A program made the translations under genes and the position numbers. A stretch of DNA of 64,000 bases from Dictyobacter vulcani (GTDB lineage: Bacteria; Chloroflexota; Ktedonobacteria; Ktedonobacterales; Ktedonobacteraceae), in NCBI RefSeq assembly GCF_008974265.1, contig NZ_BKZW01000002.1, positions 1,302,001 to 1,366,000 on the forward strand, given 5' to 3'. The first letter of the stretch is position 1. The number at the start of each line of letters is the position of its first letter. Below the pieces are notes generated by a model that did not search any database, was not told the origin of the DNA, and saw only the letters and a list, made by a program, of their open reading frames with translations. Below, piece after piece: positions 1 through 9,768 of this stretch.

Positions 1-307
1 TTTTCATGGCGCTATGTTCATGACAGGGAGGGAGTTTGCCCTGGCAATGCAGCCAGAAAGCCGGCGTCTCCCTGGAATACTCTATCAGATAAATGGTCGT
101 TTCGCAGCTATCCACAGTCATATGAGCCATTTTTTGCAAGAAATGAGGCGCCTTCGCACGCAGCATCTCGATAAGCTCCTCCGCCTTCCATCCGGTTGCA
201 TCACGGTTGATACTGCCGATAATCTGTCCATTGATGTCAATAGTATGCTCGGGATATCTACTATTTAAGCTTTCCAGACACACAATGAGTATATCTTCGA
301 GATACAT
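1..307 (-). CDS. Unknown protein, N-terminal part, runs off the window edge
   Basis: The minus strand is open from an ATG at 307 to the edge, giving the first 102 residues of an unrecognised protein. A very good ribosome binding site (AGGAGG, seven bases before the ATG) supports the start. The visible part begins MYLEDILIVCLESLNSRYPE and contains a short stretch INGQIIGSINRDATGW. There is no signal peptide or membrane segment. It is mixed acidic/basic and looks like a small soluble domain. It is divergent from the sensor kinase at 560, so the 308-559 gap serves both. I assign no function. Confidence 0.6.
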   Translation of the reverse strand, partial: MYLEDILIVCLESLNSRYPEHTIDINGQIIGSINRDATGWKAEELIEMLRAKAPHFLQKMAHMTVDSCETTIYLIEYSRETPAFWLHCQGKLPPCHEHSAMK

Positions 308-524
308 AAGGAAGCCTCCTGTGCAAGACTATAAAATGATCAGCTCAATCGATGCAGACCACCATAGCACTACACGCTTGATCGCCATTGATTGTGGACA
401 CCTGAAAGAGAAGTAGTCCTTTTTCTAGTGCTGATTGGGGAGCTTGAATAGCATCTCTCCTTTCCCTTCCTTAAAGAATATGATAGACTGTTGAAGATTT
501 CTAAAATATATTATCCATCAATGG

Positions 525-543
525 TTTATCATTAAATGATAAA
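525..543. promoter_or_regulatory. Perfect palindrome upstream of the hybrid kinase gene
   Basis: TTTATCATT, one base, AATGATAAA: a perfect 19-base inverted repeat ending 17 bases before the kinase ATG at 560. The half-site TTATCA/TGATAA recurs in two palindromes before the MFS gene at 57379. It is probably an operator. The cognate regulator is unknown. Confidence 0.4.
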
Positions 544-559
544 GGACGTAGGGATCCGA

Positions 560-3500
560 ATGGTAAAGCAAGACACGCCTCATTTTGCTTCGTTTGATTT
601 TTTGGCTGGTGGTGGGGATATGGGCGAACGGATTCGCTCATTTGATTGGTCGAAAACGCCCTTGGTCCGGTTGAAGTTTGGCCTCAGAGTTTAAAAACCA
701 TTATACGTATTATGCTTACTTCCCGGCAGCCAATCTGGATTGGCTGGGGGCCAGAACTGACTACATTCTATAATGATCCATATAAAGCCATTATCGGCGG
801 CAAGCATCCCTGGGCACTTGGCAAACCTACTTCAGTCGTCTGGCAAGAAATCTGGCATGAAGTAGGACCCCGCCTTGAGATAGCTCTAAAAACAAATGAA
901 GGTACCTATGATGAATCCCTCCTCTTAATCATGGAACGTTATGGATATCAGGAAGAGACCTACTACACATTTTCGTATAGTCCAGTGCCAGCAGATGAAG
1001 GTGGTGTCGGCGGGATTATTTGTGCCAATACCGATGATACGCTGCGGATTATTAATGAACGCCAGCTGGCATTATTACGCGCCGTGGCTGCCTCAAACTC
1101 TGAAGCCCGGACGATTGATGAGGTGTGCTCCCTCAGTGCCAGAAGTCTGGGAAATAATGCTCATGACATCCCTTTCGCGATGCTTTACCTGTTAGATCCC
1201 GAAAAACAAACAGCTTCTCTGGCAGGCAGCTCTGGTATTCCGCTCGATCATCCAATGATGCCAGCGCTGGTCACCCTGGATGATGCACAGGGCTGGCCTT
1301 TTGCAGAAGCGATAAAAGCGCAAAAAGAGTGTGTCATCCCTGATCTGGCTACGTTGTATGAGCAATTGCCACGGGGCGCCTGGCATATTCCGCCGCAAAA
1401 AGCAGTCGTTGTACCGATTGCGCAATCCGGTCAGAGCGGTCAGATGGGAGCGCTGGTGATCGGGCTGAATCCACTCCGTTTATTTGACGAAAGGTATCAG
1501 GGATTTGTTCATTTACTGGTAGGGCAGATTGCGGCCAGTATCGCGAATATCCAGGCCTTTGAAGAAGAGCGTAAGCGAGCCGAGGCACTGGAAGAGCTTG
1601 ATCGCGCCAAAACGATCTTCTTTAGCAATATTTCACATGAATTTCGCACCCCGCTGATGTTGATGCTCGGACCCATCGAAGAAGCCATTTCAGGTAGTCT
1701 TGATATAACTGCTGAACAGCACGAGCAGATGGCGATCATTCACCGCAATGCGCTACGCCTGTTAAAGCTGGTGAATATGCTGCTGGATTTCTCGCGTATT
1801 GAAGCGGGACGTATCCAGGCATTCTATACCCCAACAGATCTCTCCACGATGACCATAGATCTGGCTAGTAGTTTCCGCTCGGTGATTGAAAAAGCGGGCA
1901 TCAAACTAACTGTAGAGTGTCCACCACTGCCAGAACTGGTTTACGTAGATCAAGAGATGTGGGAGAAAATCGTCCTCAATCTCCTTTCTAACGCCTTTAA
2001 ATATACGCTCAAAGGTGAAATTTCGGTGACTCTGCAACAGTCTGGCCATGTAGTGAAACTGATTGTCAGCGATACAGGTGTCGGCATTCCTGAGGCAGAG
2101 CTACCGCATATGTTTGAACGCTTCCATCGTGTGCGTGGCACCGAGGACGTACCCACGAAGGAACCGGTATTGGCCTATCTTTTGTGCTTGAGCTGATCAA
2201 ACTTCATGGTGGAACCATCGACGTTGCCAGTACACTGGGCGCAGGAAGTACCTTTACTGTCACGCTACCGCTAGGAGCAGCCCATCTGCCACAGGATCGT
2301 CTGGATAAATCTGTTCAATCTAGATTAACCACTACCAATCTTCAGAGCTATGTCAGTGAGGCCTCCTGGTTGCTCCCCTCGCCGGAGGAGGTATATACGC
2401 CGCCTGCTGCGGTGCCCACCTCAGAGGAGACAGAAAATGTCGGTGATGGCGAATTTCAACCGGGAGGGCGTGTTCTATTCGCTGACGATAATGCGGATAT
2501 GCGCGCCTATGTGAACCGGTTGCTACGACAACACTATGAAATCAAAACCGTTGCTGATGGAGAGGCCGCCTTGCAGGCCGTGAAGGAATATCAGCCAGAT
2601 ATCCTGTTGACAGACGTGATGATGCCTAAAATGGACGGTATCGAGCTACTCAACAGGCTGCGAGCCGATCCTCAGACCAGCACGCTGCCGATTATCCTGC
2701 TCTCTGCCCGTGCGGGCGAAGAAGCAAAGATCGAGGGTGTCAAAGCCGGGGCCAACGATTACCTGGTGAAACCCTTTAGCGCCCGTGAATTACTGGCACG
2801 CGTCGGGACGCACCTCCAACTGGTTCGGCTACGTAAAAAGGCTGAAGATGCGGTGAGGATGGAGCGCGAGCGCCTCTATGGTCTGTTCTCGCAGGCACCG
2901 GCCGCCATCGCCGTGCTGGATGGACCACAGCATGTCTATACCCTGGCGAATCCACTCTATCAGAAGGTCTTTAATCGTACGCAAGAAGAGCTTTTAGGGA
3001 ATCCTTTTAAAGAAGTCTTTCCTGAGCTTGCCGGTCAGGGAGTTTATGAAATATTCGACACCGTTTTTGCGACCGGCGAGACGTTTGTGGCTAGCGAGTA
3101 TCCAGTCTCCTTTAGTCGGTCCGAGCATGGAATTCTAGAGCAAACGTATTTTAATTTTGTGGCCCACCCGATCAAAGATGCCAATGATAAGGTCGAGAAC
3201 ATCATGATCCATGCCTTTGAGGTGACGGAGCAGGTGCACACACGGCAACAGATCAAAGAGAGCGAAGAGCGCTTCAGGACACTGGCAGAAAACATCCCCA
3301 ATCTGGTCTGGATGGCTACTCCTAAAGGCTGGATCTACTGGTTCAATTCTCGCTGGTATGCCTATACCGGCACGACTCCAGAAGATATGGAAGCGGATGG
3401 ATGGGAATCCGTTCATGATCCCAACGTATTACCTTCTGTGCGTAAGCGTTGGGAAAAATCTCTGGCCAGTGGTGAGCCATTTGAAATGGTCTTTCCTTTA

Positions 3501-4364
3501 AAAGGAGCTGATGAAGTTTTCCGTCCCTTCCTGACGCGCATGATGCCGATCTATGATGATGCCGGGATGATTGTGCAGTGGTTTGGTACCAGCACCGATA
3601 TTACCGAGCAGAAGCGGCTGGAGCAGCAGAAAGATGAGTTTATTGGTATCGCCAGTCACGAACTAAAGACGCCGGTCACCAGTCTCAAGGCCTATACCCA
3701 GTTGCTGGAACGGCGCTTCCGCAAAGATGGTGACGCGCGTGCCTCAGAGTTGTTACATAAAATGGATGGGCAGTTAAACCGTCTGACAGGCTTGATCAAG
3801 GATTTGTTGGATGTGACCAAGATCGAAAGCGGCAAACTGATCTTTCAGAACTCTACTTTCGAGCTGAATGCACTGATCGACGAGATCGTCGAGGAAACAC
3901 AACGTACAACCCTTACCCATACCATTCACCAGGAACTGTCCGCGCCGGCCATGGTATGTGGTGATCGTGATCGGCTTGGCCAGGTCCTGATTAATTTGCT
4001 GACCAACGCCATTAAATATTCGCCGCAAGCAGGAAAAATCCTGGTAAAAACTGCTTATAGAGATAAATATATTGTCACCTCTATTCAGGATTTTGGCATC
4101 GGGATTCCCAAAGAGCGACATACACAGGTCTTCGAGCGTTTCTTCCGGGTTGAAGGCGAGAACCAGACCACCTATCCCGGTCTGGGCTTAGGACTCTACA
4201 TTTCAGCCGAATTTGTCAAAAGGCATCACGGCTCGATCTGGATTGAGAGCGAAGAAGGAAAAGGCACCACCGTTTCATTTTCATTACCCCTTGAGCATGC
4301 AAGTAATATGGTAGAGAGTGAGTATAAAAATGAGAGAGGAAGGTTGCAGCTCGATGAGCTATAA
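560..4364 (+). CDS. Double hybrid sensor histidine kinase (reads with two single-base gaps)
   Basis: A membrane-free sensor kinase that would autophosphorylate on His and pass phosphate to an internal and a separate receiver. Reconstructed length is 1268 aa. The order is: N-terminal PAS-like domain (about 30-165, opening GERIRSFDWSKTPLGP), GAF (175-345), HisKA with SHEFRTP (His about 360), HATPase (470-570), receiver (638-765, phospho-Asp about 686 in LLTDVMMPKMDG), two PAS domains (773-895 and 898-1020), a second HisKA with SHELKTP (His about 1034) and a second HATPase (GLGLGLYIS). As read, the frame breaks at 659-661 (CCC for expected CCCC) and at 2144-2145 (GG for GGG). The open pieces are 560-about 660, 646-2196 and 2184-4364. 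Adding one base at each site gives a continuous family protein whose missing segment reads EGRTHEGTGIGLSFV. Start ATG 560 follows GGACGTAGGGA. It overlaps the response regulator gene. Confidence 0.85.
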
Positions 4365-4713
4365 AAAAAGAATTTTTGTAGCCGATGACGATCCAGGTAT
4401 TCTTGATGCTCTGACACTCATCCTGGAAGAATTCGACTATGAAGTGGAAACCACCAATGATGGTGCAAAAGTTCATGATATTCAACCTGACCGCTTTGAT
4501 CTCCTGTTGCTGGATATCTGGATGTCGGGTTGGAATGGACGCGATATTTGTATGGCCTTAAAAAGCCAGCCCGCGACCAAAAATTTGCCTATCATACTGA
4601 TATCCGCGAATAAAGACACGGAAAAAATTGCTAGAGAGGCTGGCGCGGACGATTTTATTGGTAAACCGTTTGAGTTGGATGAATTAGTAGCAAAGATTGA
4701 GAAATATATGTAG
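4354..4713 (+). CDS. Single-domain response regulator (CheY-like)
   Basis: A 119-residue stand-alone receiver with no output domain. It has the acidic pocket (FVADDDPG), the phospho-acceptor Asp in LLLLDIWMSGWNG, the conserved switch Ser/Thr region (IILISANKD) and the Lys in FIGKPFELDEL. The start at 4354 (MSYKKRIFVADDD) is preferred over a GTG at 4318 because GAGGAAGG precedes it and the receiver fold begins there. It overlaps the kinase stop by 11 bases, so the two are translationally coupled. It is very likely a phosphate acceptor for the hybrid kinase. How it signals onward is not visible. Confidence 0.85.
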   Translation: MSYKKRIFVADDDPGILDALTLILEEFDYEVETTNDGAKVHDIQPDRFDLLLLDIWMSGWNGRDICMALKSQPATKNLPIILISANKDTEKIAREAGADDFIGKPFELDELVAKIEKYM

Positions 4714-4746
4714 GCTTTTTTCCCTGGCGAGATTGAAACGATACAT

Positions 4747-6114
4747 ATGAAGCATGGTATACTCTGCAAAACTGGACTCTTTATTAAGAATGCCAACCAG
4801 ATTGATTTCATACAGATGCTGCCAGAACTTACACTGTCATGCCTCTGTGAGCAAACGTTCATCCTGGGCCTGACCCATCTCTGGGTCACGAAGGATACGG
4901 GCATCGTGCCTGATAAATCCTTTGTGGATGCTGCGCGCGAACAATGGTCCTTGCTCGCCACCTACCGCTATCCTGAAGCCGTTAAGCTCTCCTCTGGCAA
5001 GCCGAATGAGGCTGTCTATGTGACGGCCAGCCAGAAAAACACCCTCGACGAGCGGCGACAGATCACGATTGTCTTTCCATATAACACGAAATGGAACTTT
5101 GGCACGGTGAACAATCCCCGCCACCTGTTGGGTACGATCGCCTATCTGGAAAAGTCCTTGCAGGTAAAAATTGTGGGTAGTCCGGCCAAAGTAGGCTGGA
5201 AGCTCATTGAACTCTTGAACGCAGAGCAGTGGGACACGCTCTCCTTAAAGCCGACCGATCTGGCAACCTATCACTTTGATCAGCATGCCGCCCAGGATAT
5301 TATCTGGCAGCGGCCTCTGCATGCTTACGAGATACAGAAATACTATCTACATAAATATAGGAATCATACCGCTTATTTATATGAATGCCTGCAGCAGGAT
5401 TTTGGCATTGGCGAGCCGTTGCATGTATCTGGTACGAATTATGATCCCTGCTATCCGGGTGTCTGGCGCATAAGCGTCAAAGAGAAAATGCTCCACAACC
5501 TGCCAGCCGTGCTATGGGAAGGTGCTGAATGGGTCGCGGCGCCGATCGTCAAATTTCTTCATGAGATTGGCGAAGATGTGACCGTGCATGAAGGCTGGGT
5601 CTATCCACAGGTCAACGACCAGGCGCACTACCAGCCCTGGTTGAAACCCTGGGCACAGTTTATCTGGCAAAAGTGGCAGGACTTTAAGGATGATGTCCGC
5701 TGGCGTAACTATGTCTGCCGCGAATATGCCCAATGGAGTATGAAAGATATTGTCATGGCTACCGTTGCCACAGGTACTGCTCATCATAGCCAGCCAGGTG
5801 TCAGGATACAGGCAGTTGGAGGGGCGCGCGCGACTATGCTTGGACATATCCTGGAGGTGCAGCGCGAGCAATTGTTGAAGCCGGTTCTGGTCTATAAAGA
5901 TGCCCTGTATTATTTAAGTAATCAGCCAGAACCGCAGGGTATACTGGCCAGCATGGTCGCGCAGGCAGATGTACCAGGTCGTTTCAGTTGGGAATGGGCG
6001 TTGCCAATGACGAAGCACGTCGGTGAAATCCTGATGCAGGATATCCCGGCCCTTGAAAAGCAACGCATGCTGCAACGCATTGTCCAAAAACGCGAGAATG
6101 AGGACCCCTCTTAA
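4747..6114 (+). CDS. Integrative-element protein, possibly family B polymerase-like
   Basis: A 455-residue soluble protein. The middle has an aromatic block (YLHKYRNHTAYLYECL, then TNYDPCYPGVWRI), followed by VHEGWVYPQ and LKPWAQFIWQKWQDFK. From memory this arrangement resembles proteins of actinobacterial integrative plasmids, where a DxNxAYL-type motif is followed by PGYWR and EAWVW...LxPW. Those are thought to derive from protein-primed family B DNA polymerases. That link is recall and was not checked. It lies 34 bases after the response regulator on the same strand but is unlikely to belong to its pathway. The tail-to-tail recombinase fragment at 6160 suggests both are remains of one mobile element. 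Confidence 0.5.
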   Translation: MKHGILCKTGLFIKNANQIDFIQMLPELTLSCLCEQTFILGLTHLWVTKDTGIVPDKSFVDAAREQWSLLATYRYPEAVKLSSGKPNEAVYVTASQKNTLDERRQITIVFPYNTKWNFGTVNNPRHLLGTIAYLEKSLQVKIVGSPAKVGWKLIELLNAEQWDTLSLKPTDLATYHFDQHAAQDIIWQRPLHAYEIQKYYLHKYRNHTAYLYECLQQDFGIGEPLHVSGTNYDPCYPGVWRISVKEKMLHNLPAVLWEGAEWVAAPIVKFLHEIGEDVTVHEGWVYPQVNDQAHYQPWLKPWAQFIWQKWQDFKDDVRWRNYVCREYAQWSMKDIVMATVATGTAHHSQPGVRIQAVGGARATMLGHILEVQREQLLKPVLVYKDALYYLSNQPEPQGILASMVAQADVPGRFSWEWALPMTKHVGEILMQDIPALEKQRMLQRIVQKRENEDPS

Positions 6115-6159
6115 TCCTCGGGGCCCTCTCAAGTATCTATCATGTAATGGTCTGAGCCT

Positions 6160-7089
6160 TTACCACAAGCTGGTAAAATTTCCTTTTTGAGCCACCAGTC
6201 CAAGGTAATTCCTTACCTCTTCGAGCGACCAGCCAGATTCGCGGATGCGGCAGGCAAAATCATGCCGTAAGTCATTGAACGTAAGATCCTGAATCATTTC
6301 TCGCTGGGTAGGACTGGCCAGCGTTTTGAGGGTCCGGAACCAGTAGTGGATGCCCTCTTCGGTTAAGCGATCGCTGCGCTGTGAGGTGAATACATAGGTA
6401 CGGCGCAGGTTAGTGGAATTATGTATATATTCGTAGAGTGGTTGACGAGCGCCATTTAAGAGATCAATATCGCGTGCGCGGTGTTCTTTATCGCCTACAT
6501 GCAGCCAACCTACTTTGGGACCAACATGGGTATGGCTCATTTGGAGCCAGGAGATATCGCTGACGCGGCAGCCAGCCCAGTAGCCCAGCGCGAAGAGTGC
6601 CCTCCCACGAGCATCACTTTTACGCTCAACCAGTGAACGCAGGATGGCGCGTTGATCGGGCGAGAGTTGCTGCGTGGTCGCATGTTGGATAGGGGGAAGA
6701 TCAATACCTCGGGTCGGATTCCTTTGCAGCAGTCCTTTCTCCTCAATCAGGAAATTAGCGAAGTTACTGATGGTGGATTTGACGCGTGCCCGATGGTGAA
6801 GTCCCAGTCCTTCTGACTCTAAATGAGATAGATACAGTTCAACGGTCGCTTTGACTAATTGTGCTGGTTGAAAATATCCATTGTTCTCGGGGCGTAAAGC
6901 GAGCCAGCCGATCAAATGACGTATGGTGCGTAAATAAGAATCTGTCGTCCCTTCAGATTTGCCGAAAAGAAATTGTTCATACTCCTCTAAAAGTGTACAA
7001 ATTTCTTCACGTGCATTCAGGTGAAGTGGAAGCATATTTAAGGATACAGTACTCATTATTTCTCCACATAATCTTGCTACATTGCTCAC
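6160..7089 (-). pseudogene. Tyrosine recombinase lacking its C-terminal catalytic end
   Basis: Phage-type integrase of the kind common in Ktedonobacteria. It has an N-terminal SAM-like DNA-binding domain (about 25-125) and a catalytic domain with the first Arg in AGCRVSDISWLQ, a Lys/Arg region in VGDKEHRARDIDL, and the LRHDFACR box. The sequence ends at NYLGLVAQKGNFTSLW. The usual ending (LGH, about a dozen residues, then TTxRYTQ with the Tyr nucleophile) is missing. Shifting frame near the end does not recover it. It is therefore probably inactive. The first in-frame start is at 7089; a second ATG 12 codons further in is also possible. Confidence 0.75.
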
Positions 7090-7257
7090 AATATCCTTTT
7101 GTCTGACTACTCCTTGATTTTTACGTGTTTTCTACTATTACTCTACATCTTTCAGAGTGTGTCTGAAAATCACCTCCATGAGGTACTTCGTCGACAGACT
7201 TTCGCGCCTACTACATTGTCAAACTTCGTTTGATGAGTTGTGCGCCCGCTACGCGGG

Positions 7258-7407
7258 CGGCATGGGGGGGAGATGCCGGGGGCACAGCCCCCGATCCCCC
7301 AGTCAAGGGGCTCGGCGCCCCTTGCATCCCCGCCTCTCGGTGCCCCTTGCATCCCCGCCTCTCGATCCCCAGTCAAGGGGCTCGGTGCCCCTTGCATCCC
7401 CGCCTCC
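7258..7407. repeat. GC-rich direct repeats
   Basis: A unit ending GCCCCTTGCATCCCCGCCTC occurs three times (about 7316-7336, 7341-7361 and 7386-7406). Two copies are preceded by CCCCAGTCAAGGGGCTCGG, which is itself a small hairpin. The block is flanked by imperfect inverted ends (about 7157-7172 and 7419-7433), so it may be the remains of a small mobile element. No gene is seen here. Confidence 0.6.
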
Positions 7408-7449
7408 CCATCACATGATTTCTGACAGACTACTACGGCGCTCTAAAAA

Positions 7450-7508
7450 TTTTATGCGGTGGTGGAAATGCGTGTGCGTCGCGCACGCATTTCCACCACC
7501 GCATAAAA
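7450..7508. repeat. Long palindrome (25-base arms)
   Basis: The left arm TTTTATGCGGTGGTGGAAAT plus CGTG is matched exactly by its complement on the right, with a nine-base GC-rich centre. It is followed by a second short hairpin GGGCAC-TTTA-GTGCCC. It would form a very stable hairpin but lacks a T-run, so it is not a canonical terminator. The remaining intergenic sequence to 7884 shows nothing else that can be called. Confidence 0.7.
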
Positions 7509-7884
7509 GAAGTATGGGCACTTTAGTGCCCGAGTGTGGCTGAGCGCGACACTCCCGATCAGCGTGAATCTTCGATACACACTCTCAGCAAGCAAGTAGA
7601 ATGGGTGCTTACTATGTAATTACGAAAAATAAGCCAGGAGAATTCATTCAGATTGCTTCAACTCTGAACAAAAATAATTTTTTTGTATAGGTTTATTTTC
7701 AGGAAGGGTTACTGATTACTACCCGCGTGAGAAATGTTTTGTTCTGTCGATTGAGATTGTTTGCTTTTTTAATATCTCAAGGACCAGACATGAACTTTTT
7801 ACAAAAGATTTATATAATAGAGGCTATGCCTTTATTTGCCGTTGAGTATTGTGCCTGGCGGCCAATTAGAAAAGAGTGGTATTG

Positions 7885-8898
7885 ATGGATCAGCGCTTGG
7901 ATTTTATCTCATTTATTCAACAACCCAGTGACTTTGCAGAAATACAGGCAGGGAAACAAATATTTAGAGTGAAAGAAATACAAGATTTTTCTTATTTCTT
8001 ACAATCAACCTCTGACTTGAATGCAGTTTTACATGATGTGGCTCCACTGCTGAACTCGAGTGATCTTTTTCATGCCGGCACGCTGGCTTTGATCTGTGGT
8101 GGATTGGTTGAAAGCGGAGCAGATCTGTCCATTGTAGTGAATGCGACCATGGAATTGCTGGTGAGTCAGTTGAGCAGGTTGAAAGATTATATATATATGC
8201 ATAAGAAGTTGAGTCCACAGGAAATGTTTCTGCATTTTCCCACTGCGACCCGTGCTCATGCGGGACTGCCTTTTACGTTCATGGCGGCTATGACGATGCT
8301 CTGTCGCGATGTAGAGGCACGCAAGTACTGGCGGCGGCACAAGGATCTGCTGGATCTGGTTGAAGCATTGGAGGATACGGATGAACTGCCCTTTTATTTT
8401 AAGCGTTTGTTGACGCTGCTGGATGATCGCGAGTTGATGGTTTTTGATCCCCTTAATAAACGTGGTTTCCTTGTGCGCCTGGTTGGTGTGCAAGATGTCA
8501 TGTATCACTGCTATGCACTGCTGCAAGATACCATCCTCAAGCATACAGGTCCTGGCTATCTGGATGCCGAGCCAACGGATCCAGAGGCTGTACGTTATGC
8601 ACAGAACTATCAACTTACAGAAAAAGATTATTACAAGGCGCGAGGTACTTACGATTATCAACGCTTTGGCTTCAGTTATCCCGGTGGCCTGTTTTTTGCT
8701 GGTTCCGCGAGCTTTGCTGATCTACCAACGCTGGATGGGCTACCATTTCTGCTGATCGAGAAAAAATCCATGACCTTTCAATGGGAACCTGCTAACATGT
8801 ATCCAGTGTTACATGGGGCATTAGCTTCGTGGGTATATCTTGTGCACGAAATGAGGAGTGAAGAGGTAAATATTTGGCTACAACGTATTTTTAGCTAA
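7885..8898 (+). CDS. Conserved-looking hypothetical protein
   Basis: A 337-residue soluble protein that I do not recognise. The start is taken as ATG 7885 (MDQRLDFISFIQQP) rather than GTG 7876. It is largely helical in appearance with acidic stretches. Features include LALICGGLVESGADLS, a Leu-rich segment around LLVSQLSRLKDYI, and a C-terminal half with an FGFSYPGGLFFAGSASF motif. There is no signal peptide or membrane helix. It lies 84 bases upstream of the GAF-like/FIST pair on the same strand and may share its transcript, so a role in the same sensory pathway is possible but only inferred. Confidence 0.6.
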   Translation: MDQRLDFISFIQQPSDFAEIQAGKQIFRVKEIQDFSYFLQSTSDLNAVLHDVAPLLNSSDLFHAGTLALICGGLVESGADLSIVVNATMELLVSQLSRLKDYIYMHKKLSPQEMFLHFPTATRAHAGLPFTFMAAMTMLCRDVEARKYWRRHKDLLDLVEALEDTDELPFYFKRLLTLLDDRELMVFDPLNKRGFLVRLVGVQDVMYHCYALLQDTILKHTGPGYLDAEPTDPEAVRYAQNYQLTEKDYYKARGTYDYQRFGFSYPGGLFFAGSASFADLPTLDGLPFLLIEKKSMTFQWEPANMYPVLHGALASWVYLVHEMRSEEVNIWLQRIFS

Positions 8899-8982
8899 AG
8901 AAGTTTTCGCTTTCCTGGCGGGAATATGGTATAGTTTTAGATGGAACATAATTTTTGTCGTTGGAGATAGAGGAAGGAGCGT

Positions 8983-9768
8983 ATGGTAAGTAAGGGAACA
9001 GTGTATCCTTTTACCGGAAGTGAGATTCAGAAGGATCTTTATAAGCGTGTATTTGAGTTGCTGGCAAGTGTCGAGGATGAGAACCGCCAATGGCGTATCG
9101 CCCAGACGATTTTTGAGTATATGCTCTTTCATTTTGATGAGCATAAGCAAGGCATCGCTGTGCGTTATGCAAAAGTCGGACCGGATCATGAAGATGGTAT
9201 ACATAGCCTCTATGAAACTTCACTGTATGGAACCTCACCATGGCCAATGACTGTGCAATATCACGCCTACTGGGGAAGGACACACCTGGGAGGCTGGGCC
9301 GCTGAATTGCAGCGGATGCAGCGCTGGGATGCACGGGATGGACAGCAGCATCGACCTATTGATATCGATCTTTATGAGCAAAGTTCCTGTGCCTATCCCA
9401 TTATTCGCGGCGATGCACTGGCGGGTGTCTTAATGGTTTCCAGTACCCAGCCAGGATTCTTCCAGCATCCTTCTACCTGGCAAACTGTGCGTGACTATGC
9501 CTTATTATTAAATCTTGCCTTTGCGCAAAGTGACTTCTATCCTTTATCTCATATTAAATTGCGTGTCATGCCGGCTTTGTCCTGGCAAAGTGCTGAGATG
9601 CAAAAAGTGTATGTGCCACGGATGCTTATCGCTACCCGTCAGTACAATCTGGCTCTCCAGGATGCTGAGCGGCAGGTGCGTGACGAACTGGAGCTTGAGT
9701 TTGAGCAGGTTGCGCGATCACAAGATCTGCAAGAAAGTGTCAATAGTGGAAAGAGGGATGCAAGATGA
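8983..9768 (+). CDS. GAF-like sensory domain protein
   Basis: A 261-residue protein with GGAAGGAGCGT just before ATG 8983. Residues about 85-185 look like a GAF-type ligand domain: GTSPWPM near the front, SCAYPIIRGDALAGVLMVSS in the middle, then a helix ending in LNLAFAQSDFYPLSHIKLRVMP. The same order (GTSPW, ..YPILYCGRIAGVFMVSS, ..ALAFENKQFY, ..LEVMP) appears in the C-terminal half of the HTH protein at 54244, so the two share this domain. The C-terminus is an acidic helix (RDELELEFEQ) that may be a coiled coil. There is no output domain. Its stop overlaps the FIST start (ATGA), so the two are coupled and probably act in one sensory pathway. Confidence 0.65.
   Translation: MVSKGTVYPFTGSEIQKDLYKRVFELLASVEDENRQWRIAQTIFEYMLFHFDEHKQGIAVRYAKVGPDHEDGIHSLYETSLYGTSPWPMTVQYHAYWGRTHLGGWAAELQRMQRWDARDGQQHRPIDIDLYEQSSCAYPIIRGDALAGVLMVSSTQPGFFQHPSTWQTVRDYALLLNLAFAQSDFYPLSHIKLRVMPALSWQSAEMQKVYVPRMLIATRQYNLALQDAERQVRDELELEFEQVARSQDLQESVNSGKRDAR

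Noticed and set aside
560..4364. Programmed frameshifting in the hybrid kinase
   Set aside because: The breaks lack a slippery heptamer with a following structure and are of the same kind (one G/C missing) as in eleven unrelated genes.
6160..6240. Recombinase end restored by one added base
   Set aside because: Neither alternative frame gives the expected TTxRYTQ-type ending, so this is treated as a true truncation, unlike the other frame breaks.
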